A stretch of 40,374 nucleotides of DNA from Bacteroidetes bacterium GWF2_49_14 (GCA_001769295.1 MEOR01000048.1:1-40374), one strand, 5' to 3'; positions 16,671 through 26,555 are shown, counted from the first letter of the stretch. The notes: generated by a model not told the origin, from the sequence alone. Translations and numbers: made by a program.

Positions 16671-19448
16671 ATGGTTAAACGTCTGTTGCCTGTTTTCATT
16701 ATTATTCTGATTATTGTGCCGATCGGAGTGTTCTTTCTGTTGTCAAAGGATAAGGAAATCAAGCTATACCAGTCCGATGCTATCGATCTGATTCCGATGG
16801 ATGCATACTGGATGGTGGAGGCCCGGTCGGTTCCCGACCTGTTCGGGGCCTTCTCCCAGTCCGATCCCTTGTTTCCATCCCTTAAGCTGTTCAGTGATGC
16901 AAAGCCCTATCTTGAGGCCTTACGTAGTATGGACAGCCTTCTGTCGCGCAGCAGCCGTTTTAAATCAGCCTGGAATGACAGTCCCGTTGTGGTATCCCTG
17001 CATCAGCTCGGAAAAAATAATTTCCAGTTTCTGCTTGTAATGGAAACCAGGGAATCCTCAGGTGTGAAAGTCCTGGGAGACCTGTTTTCCGAAGTTTGCG
17101 GAAGGTCGGGACAATGGTCGGAAAGGGTTTACAACGGGCAGTCCATACATCGGATCAGTTTTGGAGTAGATGCACTGATCCAGGGCGTTTCCCTGGCTGA
17201 AACCGATGGTTTTCTGATCGTGAGCCCATCACCGGTGCTGCTGGAGAACGCAATAAGGCAAAAATCCGGCGGAACAGGGTTCTCCGATACGCGGCAATAC
17301 CGCCAGCTGTCGGTGACACGGAGCGAAGAAGCCCTGGCCAACGTGTATATCAACCTCAAAACCCTGCCGCAATGGTTGGGATCGATGATGAATACCGGAG
17401 TCAAAAAGAAGCTCGATAATTTTACCCGGTATGGCGACTGGGCGGTCATGGACCTGAATCTGAGAAGCGACGCCCTGTGGCTGACGGGATTTGCACTTGA
17501 GGGCGATACCCTGAACTCCTACCTGAATATTTTCAAGAACCAATTGCCGCTCAAGCTGGCCGGAGAGCAAACCCTGCCTTCGAATACTGCAGCTTTCTAT
17601 ACCATCGGTGTTGAAAAGCCTGATTTGTACTTTAAGGACCTTTCAGATTATCTGGCAGGCGGAGAGGAGGGTAGGCGGCGACAATCCAGCATTGACCAGG
17701 CTGTCAGAACGGTTCGGGAGGACGTAATCAGCTCCTGGACCGACCTGGGTATGACCGAACTAACGATTGCTTACCTGACCGGTTCTGCTGATGATTCGGT
17801 GGATCCGGTTGTCATGGTAACCACCCGGAACCGAAACCAGACGCTTGATAAACTTCTCAATTGGCTCGACCAGTCTGCCGGAACAAAAAATCAGAAACAG
17901 CGATCGCAACGAAGAATTTACCGGGTGGATGCTGAGCATGAATATGCCATCTATCCTATGGCTTGCCAGAATCTTCCTGAAATCCTCGGTGGTGGCTTTT
18001 TTGCAAATGTAAAAGGCGAGTATTTTTCCTTTATTGGCAACACGCTTGTATTGGCAGATGATTTAAAAACCATTGAGGACGTGCTCCATTTTCATACCAT
18101 CGGCAGGACATTGGCCGCAGATCCGTTTTTTCTTTCCGTATCGGACCTGATCTCCACCCGGGCAAATGCAACTTTCTATGCAGTGCCTCATAAGATAAGG
18201 CCTCTGCTAATCAGTGTTTTAAGTCCAAAGGCTACTGCTTCCCTGTTGTCTGATGAGGATTTTCTCGGTAATACCGGTGCAGTCTGCCTTCAGTTCCATA
18301 ACCGCGACGGGATATTCCTTCACAGCCTGTTTGCGCGGTTCACCGGCCTGGAACTCGACAAACCACAGACCATATGGGAGTCCCGGCTGGATGCTCCGGT
18401 TTCCGGAAAGCCTGCACTGGTAAGGAACTATACCACAGACGCAACGGAAATAGTGGTCCAGGATCGGATAGGAGTGGTATACCTGCTGAACACATCGGGG
18501 CGAATACTCTGGAAGAAACCGATCGGTGAACAGATCAACTCAAGGATTTTCCAGGTTGATCTTATGAAGAACGGAAGGCTCCAGTTCCTGTTTTCAACCC
18601 CATCGGCAATCCATGCACTGGACAGAAACGGGAACTATCTCCCGAAATTCCCGTTAGCTCTGAAGTCGGAGTCAACCAACGGCCTCGCAGTTATTGACTT
18701 TGACGGAGCCCGTGATTTCAGGCTGCTCATTGCCGGATCTGACCACCAGATCTACTGCCTTGACAAAAACGGGAATCCGGTTAAAGGGTGGGAGTTCAAA
18801 ACAACAGAAGGGTCAGTTAAGCACCCGGTTGCCCACTACAAGATCCAGAGCAAGGACTACCTGGTTTTTTCAGATGAGATGAAACTGTATGTTCTTGATC
18901 GGAAGGGTGTTGTTAAGGTTAACTATGATAAATCGCTGCCTCTTTCTGAGAAAAATGCTATAATTTTTGATGATCAGGCTTCCGGGAAAGGTTCAAGGTT
19001 TGTGATCACTGACGTGGACGGAACCGTTTTCTCTTTTCTTCTGGACGGGACCGTGGAGTCAGCTAAATTTGAAAACTTCAGCACAGATCATTATTTTAAT
19101 CTGGAAGACATCAACCAGGACGGGATTAAAGAGTACATTTTTATCGACCGGAACCGGCTGGAGATTTACAAGCAAACCGGCGAGAAGCTGGTTTCCCGGC
19201 GGTACGAGGGCCAGGTTTCCGCTGTGCCGGATCTCTTTACCACCGATAATACGGTAAAGAGAATAGGCCTGGTTTTCTCAGGCAAAAATAATATCCTGCT
19301 GCTTCAGGGCGACGGAACCATTCAGTCGGGTTTTCCACTGCGGGGTTCAACGCCCTTTGAGATTGGTTCGTTAAATTCCCGGACCGAGTTTTCTAACCTT
19401 TTGGTAGGCAGTCAGGAACCCTATTTGTATAATTACGCAATTAAATAA
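16671..19448 (+). CDS. Membrane-anchored DUF3352-like protein with C-terminal beta-propeller
   Basis: 925 residues. One N-terminal transmembrane segment (residues about 5-24, LPVFIIILIIVPIGVFFLL) without a lipobox, so the rest is probably periplasmic. Residues about 30-570 resemble DUF3352-type proteins (LIPMDAYWMVEARSVPDL; TAAFYTIGVEKPDLYFKDL). From about 575 a repeat-rich segment fits a quinoprotein or VCBS-like propeller (LLNTSGRILWKKPIGEQ, ALDRNGNYLPKFPLAL, CLDKNGNPVKGWEF, DINQDGIKEYIFID). No enzyme motif is recognised. It heads a rightward run followed 6 nt later by a DUF4834 gene. In this phylum such proteins are widespread but uncharacterised. Confidence 0.75.
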   Translation: MVKRLLPVFIIILIIVPIGVFFLLSKDKEIKLYQSDAIDLIPMDAYWMVEARSVPDLFGAFSQSDPLFPSLKLFSDAKPYLEALRSMDSLLSRSSRFKSAWNDSPVVVSLHQLGKNNFQFLLVMETRESSGVKVLGDLFSEVCGRSGQWSERVYNGQSIHRISFGVDALIQGVSLAETDGFLIVSPSPVLLENAIRQKSGGTGFSDTRQYRQLSVTRSEEALANVYINLKTLPQWLGSMMNTGVKKKLDNFTRYGDWAVMDLNLRSDALWLTGFALEGDTLNSYLNIFKNQLPLKLAGEQTLPSNTAAFYTIGVEKPDLYFKDLSDYLAGGEEGRRRQSSIDQAVRTVREDVISSWTDLGMTELTIAYLTGSADDSVDPVVMVTTRNRNQTLDKLLNWLDQSAGTKNQKQRSQRRIYRVDAEHEYAIYPMACQNLPEILGGGFFANVKGEYFSFIGNTLVLADDLKTIEDVLHFHTIGRTLAADPFFLSVSDLISTRANATFYAVPHKIRPLLISVLSPKATASLLSDEDFLGNTGAVCLQFHNRDGIFLHSLFARFTGLELDKPQTIWESRLDAPVSGKPALVRNYTTDATEIVVQDRIGVVYLLNTSGRILWKKPIGEQINSRIFQVDLMKNGRLQFLFSTPSAIHALDRNGNYLPKFPLALKSESTNGLAVIDFDGARDFRLLIAGSDHQIYCLDKNGNPVKGWEFKTTEGSVKHPVAHYKIQSKDYLVFSDEMKLYVLDRKGVVKVNYDKSLPLSEKNAIIFDDQASGKGSRFVITDVDGTVFSFLLDGTVESAKFENFSTDHYFNLEDINQDGIKEYIFIDRNRLEIYKQTGEKLVSRRYEGQVSAVPDLFTTDNTVKRIGLVFSGKNNILLLQGDGTIQSGFPLRGSTPFEIGSLNSRTEFSNLLVGSQEPYLYNYAIK

Positions 19449-19454
19449 TCCACC

Positions 19455-19658
19455 ATGATCCGGTTTTTATTGGTTCTTTTCCTTATCTGGTTACTTTACA
19501 AATTCATAAGAGGTTATCTGTTTATCCGGTCCGCTGCCCGCTCCTATACCCGCTCACAGCACGCTGATCCGGAACCGGAATCTCCTGTAAAACAGCCTAA
19601 TAAGCTTATCTCAAAGGATGAAGGCGAGTATGTGGATTTTGAGGAGATTAAACATTAG
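19455..19658 (+). CDS. DUF4834-like small membrane protein
   Basis: 67 residues. A single N-terminal membrane helix (IRFLLVLFLIWLLYKFIRGYL) is followed by a short polar tail ending KDEGEYVDFEEIKH. The tail motif DEGEYVDFEE is characteristic of DUF4834, a small family in Bacteroidota with no known function. It lies 6 nt after the 925-residue gene and its stop codon is 35 nt before the preferred start of the permease gene, so it is inside the operon. Confidence 0.75.
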   Translation: MIRFLLVLFLIWLLYKFIRGYLFIRSAARSYTRSQHADPEPESPVKQPNKLISKDEGEYVDFEEIKH

Positions 19659-19693
19659 TGCCCCTGAATTGTGTTATTCCTAAAGTAGAATGT

Positions 19694-20953
19694 ATGGCAT
19701 GGATTAGCTCATTTTTCGGGGAGTTCTACAGGCTGATGAGTGAGATGGCGCCGTTCCTCCTGCTGGGTTTCCTTTTTGCAGGTATGCTCAAGGCGCTTTT
19801 CCCGACGGACAGTATTGCACGCTTCATGGGCCGCCGGAATTTCAGATCGGTGCTGAATGCCGCCTTGCTGGGCGTTCCTATGCCGCTCTGTTCATGCGGT
19901 GTAATTCCAACTGCCATCTCTTTTTACCGGAACGGTGCCTCAAAGGGAGCCACCACTTCGTTCCTGATCTCAACTCCCCAAACCGGGGTGGATTCCGTTC
20001 TTGCAACCTATGCCATGCTGGGATTGCCCTTCGCAATTGTTCGTGTGATCGTCGCATTCTTCACCGGCCTCCTTGGTGGCACGGCCAGTCATCTGCTGGA
20101 TCGCAACCAGATTGGAAGAGCCAGCGACATTAAAGATTCCCCTGCTGAAAAACTATCCTTCATCCGGAAAGTCAAACTGATTTTCACCTATGGTTTTGGG
20201 GAATTGGTGGAGGACATTGTAAAATGGCTGCTGATCGGACTCGCATTTGCATCGGTGCTGTCACTTGTTATTCCGGATTCATTTTTCACGACATACATTG
20301 GAAATCAGTGGATTGAAATGCTGATCGTACTTACGGCTTCGGTTCCCCTGTATATCTGTGCTACCGGATCCATTCCAATGGCAGCCGTTCTGCTGCTGAA
20401 AGGCATCTCCCCGGGGGCAGCGCTGGTTTTCCTGATGGCCGGACCCGCTACCAATGTCGCCACGATGATGGTCATCAGCAATTCAATGGGAAAGAAGGCT
20501 TTTTTTATTTATCTCGGCGCAATTGTGGGCGGTGCACTACTTTCAGGTTTCTTTGTTAATACTTTCCTGCCGGCCGAATGGTTCCAGGTGAGCCATCTGC
20601 ATGAACACAACCATGCGGGTTCCTCCTGGATAACCGTGGCAGCGGCAATTCTCTTGTCAGGACTCATGCTCCTGGCTATTTGGAATAAATGGATTCATCC
20701 CATGCTACAATCTAAATCACCAACTATGAGCACATCTGAAAATCCCTATTTCACAACTATTTCCGTTGGCGGAATGACCTGCAACCACTGCAAGGCTACC
20801 GTCGAGAAAAACATCTCCGCCATTGAAGGTGTGGACGAGGTCACAGTCGACCTGAATTCTGGAAACGTCAAGGTTGGAGGCGAGAATATTGATTTAGATC
20901 GGATCGGGATGCGGGTTAAGGAGCTGGGGTATGAATTCAAGGGCAAAATCTGA
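19694..20953 (+). CDS. SO_0444/ArsP-like metal efflux permease with HMA domain
   Basis: 419 residues from ATG 19694 (a GTG at 19658 would add 12 residues but overlaps the previous stop). About eight hydrophobic segments form two related halves. Family motifs are PMPLCSCGVIPTAISFYRNGASKGATTSFLISTPQTGVDS in the first half (residues about 60-100) and ICATGSIPMAAVLLLKG with AGPATNVATM in the second. The last 65 residues are a heavy-metal-associated domain with GGMTCNHC, the CxxC that binds Cu(I) or Zn(II). Relatives are proposed to export copper, zinc or organoarsenicals from the cytoplasm. The HMA tail points to a soft metal delivered from inside the cell. Substrate is inferred. Confidence 0.87.
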   Translation: MAWISSFFGEFYRLMSEMAPFLLLGFLFAGMLKALFPTDSIARFMGRRNFRSVLNAALLGVPMPLCSCGVIPTAISFYRNGASKGATTSFLISTPQTGVDSVLATYAMLGLPFAIVRVIVAFFTGLLGGTASHLLDRNQIGRASDIKDSPAEKLSFIRKVKLIFTYGFGELVEDIVKWLLIGLAFASVLSLVIPDSFFTTYIGNQWIEMLIVLTASVPLYICATGSIPMAAVLLLKGISPGAALVFLMAGPATNVATMMVISNSMGKKAFFIYLGAIVGGALLSGFFVNTFLPAEWFQVSHLHEHNHAGSSWITVAAAILLSGLMLLAIWNKWIHPMLQSKSPTMSTSENPYFTTISVGGMTCNHCKATVEKNISAIEGVDEVTVDLNSGNVKVGGENIDLDRIGMRVKELGYEFKGKI

Positions 20954-20961
20954 TTTTGGCT

Positions 20962-21627
20962 ATGGAAAAAATTCTTCACTTTCTGTCAGAACTGGAACAG
21001 AACAACAACCGCGAATGGTTTAATGCAAAAAAGGCAGACTACCAGTTACTTAAAAAAGACTTTGAGCAGTTCACCGGCAAGCTGATACTGGCTATCGGCC
21101 AGTTTGATCCCGGAATATTGGGGGTTACGGCATCCGGCTCAATTTTTAGAATCCACCGCGATACCCGGTTCTCCAACGATAAAACCCCCTATAAAAATAA
21201 TTTTGGGGCACACCTGTCAACAGGAGGAAAGAACAGCGGCAATCCCGGCTACTATTTTCATGTCCAGCCCGGGGAGAGCTTTATTTCTGCTGGCATTTAC
21301 ATGCCCTCCTCTGACAAGCTGAAAGCCATCCGGAAAGAGATATATAATTTCCCGGAAGACTTCAGGCAGTTGATCGAGGATCCCTTTTACCGGAAAAATC
21401 TCAGTCTGTTTGAAGAGGATAAGCTGAAACGTCCGCCAACCGGCTTTCCTGCAGATTTTGAACTGATTGAGTATTTGAAATACAAGCATCTGGCTCCCTG
21501 GATGCCCATTTCCGATAAACAACTGACGGCGCCCGACCTGTTTGACAAAGTAGTTGATACGTACCGGAGAATGAAGGTATTCAATGATTTCATCTACCGG
21601 GCCCTTGAAGACCTGAACCCGCAATAA
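20962..21627 (+). CDS. DUF2461 family protein
   Basis: 221 residues from ATG 20962, 8 nt after the permease stop (a TTG two codons earlier is less likely). The sequence fits DUF2461/TIGR02453 along its length: FLSELEQNNNREWFNAKKADY at the N-terminus, the central FRIHRDTRFSNDKTPYKNNFGAHL, and GYYFHVQPGESFISAGIY. The family is soluble, conserved and of unknown function. Nothing in the sequence indicates an enzyme activity. Confidence 0.88.
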   Translation: MEKILHFLSELEQNNNREWFNAKKADYQLLKKDFEQFTGKLILAIGQFDPGILGVTASGSIFRIHRDTRFSNDKTPYKNNFGAHLSTGGKNSGNPGYYFHVQPGESFISAGIYMPSSDKLKAIRKEIYNFPEDFRQLIEDPFYRKNLSLFEEDKLKRPPTGFPADFELIEYLKYKHLAPWMPISDKQLTAPDLFDKVVDTYRRMKVFNDFIYRALEDLNPQ

Positions 21628-21653
21628 ATTGTATATTGCCCAAAAATCTGACC

Positions 21654-22058
21654 ATGGCAACTGTAACAAGCAGATACCTGGGTGAGCTTAGGACTGAGAA
21701 TGTTCATCTCCAATCCGGCGAAATCCTGATAACCGATGCACCTCTCGACAACCAGGGGCTTGGCAGGACTTTTTCTCCCACTGATCTGGCGGCAACCGCA
21801 TTGGGCGATTGCATCATGACCGTCATGGGCATTGCTGCCCGGGCAAGGGGAATAAGTATAGACGGAACTACCTATGAGATCACCAAGGTTATGGCAGATT
21901 CACCGCGCAGGATCGGCGAGATTCACGTGGTATTTACCTTTCCCTCCAATAGTTTTACAGAGTCCGACAAAAGAGTTCTGGAAGCGGTTCACAAAGCCTG
22001 TCCGGTAGCACTGAGCCTGCATCCTGATATTAACCAAGTAATCACCTATAATTGGTAA
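21654..22058 (+). CDS. OsmC/Ohr-family thiol peroxidase-like protein
   Basis: 134 residues from ATG 21654 (an in-frame TTG at 21636 is rejected). The two conserved cysteines of the OsmC fold are present: Cys53 in ATALGDCIMTVMGIAARARG and Cys116 in HKACPVALSLHP. OsmC-like proteins reduce organic hydroperoxides or bind small thiol substrates in the cytosol, recharged by lipoyl or thioredoxin-type donors. This one is of the YhfA-like small type, and its exact substrate is unknown. It lies 26 nt after the DUF2461 gene and 11 nt before ccsBA. Confidence 0.88.
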   Translation: MATVTSRYLGELRTENVHLQSGEILITDAPLDNQGLGRTFSPTDLAATALGDCIMTVMGIAARARGISIDGTTYEITKVMADSPRRIGEIHVVFTFPSNSFTESDKRVLEAVHKACPVALSLHPDINQVITYNW

Positions 22059-22069
22059 ACAGAAGATTC

Positions 22070-24811
22070 ATGAAGACAATCAACAAAATAGTCAGGTTTT
22101 TATTTTCGATGTCATTTATGGGCATCATCGTTATCCTGCTGGCGCTCAGCATGGCAGTGGCCACCTTTGTGGAAAACCGCAATGGCACCACTGCTTCGCA
22201 GGCATTGATTTATCAATCCTGGTGGTTTGAGTTGGGTATTATGCTTGCCTTTGTCAATATCCTGGCCAATATCATCCGGATGAAACTTTACAAACTAAAG
22301 AAACTGCCCATATTTCTTTTTCATTGCGCTTTTCTGGTCATTATACTCGGTGCTGCTCTCACCCGGTATGTGGGTAAAGAGGGCATTATGCACATTCGCG
22401 AAGGAGAAAGCACCGGAGCTTACCTGAGTGCCGAAACCTTTTTTTATGTGAAAGCGGAAAGCGGCTCAGGCTCCTTGGAAAAATATCAGAAAGTTTATCT
22501 GTCACCAGCCAGCAGCAGGGAGGTCAGGATGAAGCTAAGTTTGGGAGAGAACCGCATCCGGATCCGAAGCGTCAATTATGTTGAGGGTGGGCAGTTGCAA
22601 AAGGGCGGCCAGATGGAATCCATGGGAGGTAACCATCCGGATGTTGCCCAGGTAAAGGTTTCAATAAACAACAGCTCAGAGGAGGTAATGGTGAGAGGAA
22701 TACAGCGGTCAGGGTTCATGCAAAATGAATTTGAGATCAGCGGAATCAAGCTGACACTTGCGTTTGGATCACGGCCGATGGAATTGCCCTTTAAACTGAC
22801 ATTGAATGATTTTCAGCTCGACCGGTATCCGGGCTCAAACAGCCCTTCCTCTTTTGCAAGCGAAGTAACCCTGGTGGACACTAAAAATCAGGTTACAAAA
22901 CCCTACAGAATTTTCATGAACAACATATTAACACACCGGGGATACCGGTTTTACCAGTCATCCTATGATATGGATGAGCAGGGTACGGTGCTCTCCGTGA
23001 ACCATGATGGTTTAGGAACTTCGGTAACGTACACCGGATATTTTCTGATGATTGTATTCATCATTCTCGCCTTTTTTGCGCCCGGAAGCCGATTCAAGAG
23101 ATTGTTGAAGGAGAGCCGGAAGGGAGCCGTGGTTTCAGCCGTTGCAATTCTGCTGCTGATGGTGTCGAACCTTTCATTGTCTGCCCAGAACTACCCAAAA
23201 GCTCCCGATGCAAGGGAGGCCAGGGAGTTCGGAAAGATTTGGGTTCTGGGAAGTGAAGGCCGGATAAAGCCGGTCAGTTCGTTGTCGCAGGAAATGGTCA
23301 GAAAGGTTTTCGGAGAAAACAGCGCTGCCGGCATGACGGCTGAGCAGCTCAGCCTCAGCATGCTAATCGAGCCTGATAAGTGGGCTAATATTCCGATGAT
23401 TGAGGTTAAGAATTCCACCCTGGTGAACACTATCAATGTTAACGGGAAGAGAGCTTCCTATAACGATTTCTTCAGGGAAGGCCGCTATGTTATGGCCGCT
23501 ATGGTGAATGAGGCTTACGTAAAGAAGCCTAATCAGCGTAACGGGCTGGATAAGAGTGTGATCAAGATCGATGAGGCGCTCAACATCGTTTATATGGGAT
23601 TAACCGGCCAGCTTCTTCAGATTTTTCCGGATCCCATTGATCCAAAAGCTAAATGGCATGTTCCAGCCAATGCTCCTGCCGGTTTGTCGCAACAGGACTC
23701 CCTGATGATTCATGCTTCCTTTGCCACATACCTGGATGCAGTCAGGACCGGTGACCTTGCGCAAGCACTCTTGCTTAGGAAGGGTATCCAGAATTTCCAA
23801 AGTAAATACGGATCCGCTATCATCCCGGCGCAAGGCAAGGCACGGCTTGAGGTTCTGTATAACAAGACCCTGATTTTTGAGAGGCTGACCATTTTTTATG
23901 CATTGATTGGACTCCTTTTCCTGATTGTACAGATCTGGTCCCTGTTCAAAGTGGTGAAATGGCACGGCCAGGTCAGCAAAATATTCGGTTTCCTGCTCTT
24001 TGGCGGCTGGCTTCTTCATACGTTCGGCCTTGGAATGCGCTGGTATATTTCGGGACATGCTCCGATGAGCAATGGGTACGAATCCATGATCTTTGTTGCC
24101 TGGGGTACATTGCTTGCCGGGTTGCTGGTGGTCAGAAGATCCATGCTGCCACTGGCGCTGACAGGCGTTCTGGCTGCCCTGGCGCTGCTGGTCGCCCACA
24201 TGAGCTGGATGAATCCGCAGATAACGCCTCTTGTACCGGTATTGAAATCCGTATGGCTGACCATTCACGTAGCCATTATCATGACCAGTTATTCCTTCCT
24301 TGGCCTTGGTGCTTTGATCGGATTGATTGCCATGATTCTTTTCGTTTCAAAAACCAAAAAGAACCAGGCACTGGTCAGCGGGCATATCCGTCATCTCACG
24401 CGATTAAACCAGATCGTGCTGATCGCAGGACTCTACCTGATCACCATCGGCTGTTTTCTTGGCGCCATATGGGCTAACCAGTCATGGGGCCGTTATTGGG
24501 GCTGGGATCCGAAGGAGACCTGGTGCCTGATTACAATACTGGTTTATTCATTTGTAACGCACATGCACCATATCAAAGGATTTGACACTGACTTTTCCTT
24601 CAATTTCGGTGCACTGATGGGTTTTGGTGCCGTGCTGATGACCTATTTCGGGGTGAACTACTTCCTTGGCGGCATGCATTCCTATGCCGGCGGAGATGCT
24701 CCTGCCATGCCGGTAGGGGTTTATGTGGCTCTTATTGTTCTGGTGGCTCTCGTTTATATCGCGTATTTCAACGAGCTCCGGTTTCAGCCGAAGAAAAAAT
24801 CCGATGTTTAA
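22070..24811 (+). CDS. ccsBA: Fused CcsB-CcsA cytochrome c biogenesis protein
   Basis: 913 residues from ATG 22070, with AGAAGA just upstream. System II haem export and cytochrome c ligation in the inner membrane. The N-terminal ResB/CcsB part has LFSMSFMGIIVILLALSMAVATFVENRNGT and further membrane segments around a periplasmic loop. After a membrane segment near residue 350 comes a long periplasmic domain beginning with a signal-like LSLSAQ. The C-terminal CcsA part has six or more helices, the haem-handling WANQSWGRYWGWDPKETW (WWD domain) and flanking histidines in FGLGMRWYISGH and THMHH. Fused CcsBA is usual in Bacteroidota. No cytochrome or nrf genes are nearby. Its stop overlaps that of the convergent lipoprotein gene. 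Confidence 0.93.
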   Translation: MKTINKIVRFLFSMSFMGIIVILLALSMAVATFVENRNGTTASQALIYQSWWFELGIMLAFVNILANIIRMKLYKLKKLPIFLFHCAFLVIILGAALTRYVGKEGIMHIREGESTGAYLSAETFFYVKAESGSGSLEKYQKVYLSPASSREVRMKLSLGENRIRIRSVNYVEGGQLQKGGQMESMGGNHPDVAQVKVSINNSSEEVMVRGIQRSGFMQNEFEISGIKLTLAFGSRPMELPFKLTLNDFQLDRYPGSNSPSSFASEVTLVDTKNQVTKPYRIFMNNILTHRGYRFYQSSYDMDEQGTVLSVNHDGLGTSVTYTGYFLMIVFIILAFFAPGSRFKRLLKESRKGAVVSAVAILLLMVSNLSLSAQNYPKAPDAREAREFGKIWVLGSEGRIKPVSSLSQEMVRKVFGENSAAGMTAEQLSLSMLIEPDKWANIPMIEVKNSTLVNTINVNGKRASYNDFFREGRYVMAAMVNEAYVKKPNQRNGLDKSVIKIDEALNIVYMGLTGQLLQIFPDPIDPKAKWHVPANAPAGLSQQDSLMIHASFATYLDAVRTGDLAQALLLRKGIQNFQSKYGSAIIPAQGKARLEVLYNKTLIFERLTIFYALIGLLFLIVQIWSLFKVVKWHGQVSKIFGFLLFGGWLLHTFGLGMRWYISGHAPMSNGYESMIFVAWGTLLAGLLVVRRSMLPLALTGVLAALALLVAHMSWMNPQITPLVPVLKSVWLTIHVAIIMTSYSFLGLGALIGLIAMILFVSKTKKNQALVSGHIRHLTRLNQIVLIAGLYLITIGCFLGAIWANQSWGRYWGWDPKETWCLITILVYSFVTHMHHIKGFDTDFSFNFGALMGFGAVLMTYFGVNYFLGGMHSYAGGDAPAMPVGVYVALIVLVALVYIAYFNELRFQPKKKSDV

Positions 24812-26553
24812 TCCTTAATGCACCGGACGCTGAAACCGTAGGTATTGCCCAGATTGATCCGGTAATATTCGTTCTTATCCTTCTGGAGCGAGAATACCCA
24901 CGCATTGTCGCCCGATGCCTTGGTTGAGGTCCAGAAACTGGTTACGGCTTCAACATATTCATACCGGTTATTGATTGAACGCTGTCCGGCGTAGAACATC
25001 CGGTAATCGGTGTCACCGCCTACTTCCAGCCGCTGACGGGGTGAACCGGAACCCAGGAAATCAAACAACTGCTGAAATTCAGCAACCGACGGTATATGCC
25101 AGCCTGTGGGGCAGATCCCTTTAGCCTTTTCCGTTATGGCGCTGTTCATGGCATCTTTCCAGTTGTACAGACCTCCATATTTGGTACAATTGACCACCTT
25201 GTTACTGTAACAGAACTTGGAAGCTGAGGTTTCGTTAAGGTTTTCCGACATCCACCACTGGCTGCCGATTTTAACGGTTCCATAGAACATATTATTCTTT
25301 TTATCGGCGATCAGGCCGGTTTCATTGGATCCACCGCTTACAGTCACCACCAGGCTGGTGGTGTCACTCAGTCCGCCGGTATCCAGAACCTGCATTTTTA
25401 CCCGGTATTGGCCGGCAGCCGGATATTTGAAGCTGGCGGTCTTTTCCTTCCCATAATCGGTGTCCCAGGATCCGTCGTTGTCAAAATCCCAGCGGACTTT
25501 GAGCAGGTCGATGTAGTCTTCCCCGTCGGTAACCTTGTCCGCATCGAAGTAGAAGTTGGTGGTCAGGTTTCCATATTCATACCCGATAAAGAAGGCGGCG
25601 GTCGGTTTCCCGTTGGAGTGGGCAATCCAGATTGTATCCTTTTTCTGGTCGAGGAGTCCCCACTGGTCGCGAATCTCCAGCGTGACGAAATTCTGTCCTT
25701 CGGCAGGGAACTGATATCCAAAAATCGGGCTATCCATGTATTCGGTATCAAACTCATCATCCTTATTAAAGTTCCATCGATATTGAAAGGTATTCGCCGG
25801 ATCTGCAGGATCATGACTGGCAGAGGCATCAAACTGAACGGTATCGGCGGTCGATGGCTTTTCCGGAAGCCAGGTAAAGTCAGGCACCAGGTCGGTATTG
25901 GCAAGAGAGACGATCACAGATTTTCGTTGAATCGCGGCAACATCTTGCGGATCGGTAACCTCCAATCCGATGTAATGGATACCCGGAGTGTCGAACATTC
26001 TGGTCGACTGAATATCTTGTGAATAAGGAGTTTCATAAATCCCGTCACCATTCCAGTCCCAACGGAAACGCAGTGTGTTCAGGCTGTCTTCGTCATCGCT
26101 TGTTTTTGATGCATCGAAGAAAAACTCGGTCCGCAGGTTACCCGATCCGGGCGTTATTGTGAAAAGCGGCCGGGGAGCGCTGTTCCCACGTGCCACCTGT
26201 ATGGTAAGCTGAATAGTGTCACTTAAGCCGGCATCATTCCTGATCTCCATTCGCGGGCTATAGGTTCCCGGCTTGTAGTACCTGTACGGAAATTTCTTTG
26301 CACGGGAGAATCCGGTATCCCAGATGCTGTCATTATCCCAGTCCCAGCGGATAAAAAGCATGGTGTCCTCCTCATTGGTTGCCACACTGCCGGTTGCATC
26401 GAAATTGAAAACCGTGGTGGTCAGTCCGTTAGCAGGTGATACGGTAAATTTTGCTACCGGCGGGGTTTTAATGACGGCCTCCTTATCACACCGGATGAAG
26501 AATACGGAAACGGTAATAAGGGCTATAAAATGAACAAGGTTGATTCTCTTCAT
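24808..26553 (-). CDS. Lipoprotein with four PKD-like repeats and a FISUMP domain
   Basis: 581 residues from the ATG at 26553 (MKRINLVHF). A longer frame to 26622 is rejected because it would put the lipoprotein signal inside the protein and overlap the upstream gene. The lipobox FIRC gives a lipidated Cys at 22. Four tandem PKD-like repeats follow (about 30-400), each with a W-D/N-x-N/D-x-D pattern such as RWDWDNDSIWDT, RWDWNGDGIYET, RWNFNKDDEFDT and RWDFDNDGSWDT, probably Ca-binding. The last about 170 residues are a FISUMP domain (WWMSENLNE, GGLYNWKDAM, CPTGWHIPSVAEF, SFWTSTKASG, FSVRCIKD). It is third in a leftward lipoprotein cluster, only 2 nt after the 148-residue gene. Confidence 0.85.
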   Translation of the reverse strand: MKRINLVHFIALITVSVFFIRCDKEAVIKTPPVAKFTVSPANGLTTTVFNFDATGSVATNEEDTMLFIRWDWDNDSIWDTGFSRAKKFPYRYYKPGTYSPRMEIRNDAGLSDTIQLTIQVARGNSAPRPLFTITPGSGNLRTEFFFDASKTSDDEDSLNTLRFRWDWNGDGIYETPYSQDIQSTRMFDTPGIHYIGLEVTDPQDVAAIQRKSVIVSLANTDLVPDFTWLPEKPSTADTVQFDASASHDPADPANTFQYRWNFNKDDEFDTEYMDSPIFGYQFPAEGQNFVTLEIRDQWGLLDQKKDTIWIAHSNGKPTAAFFIGYEYGNLTTNFYFDADKVTDGEDYIDLLKVRWDFDNDGSWDTDYGKEKTASFKYPAAGQYRVKMQVLDTGGLSDTTSLVVTVSGGSNETGLIADKKNNMFYGTVKIGSQWWMSENLNETSASKFCYSNKVVNCTKYGGLYNWKDAMNSAITEKAKGICPTGWHIPSVAEFQQLFDFLGSGSPRQRLEVGGDTDYRMFYAGQRSINNRYEYVEAVTSFWTSTKASGDNAWVFSLQKDKNEYYRINLGNTYGFSVRCIKD

Positions 26554-26555
26554 GC

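Noticed and set aside
25408-26022. Plus-strand open frame of 204 codons
   Set aside because: Antisense to the PKD repeats; the repeat structure of the sense gene produces the long open frame.
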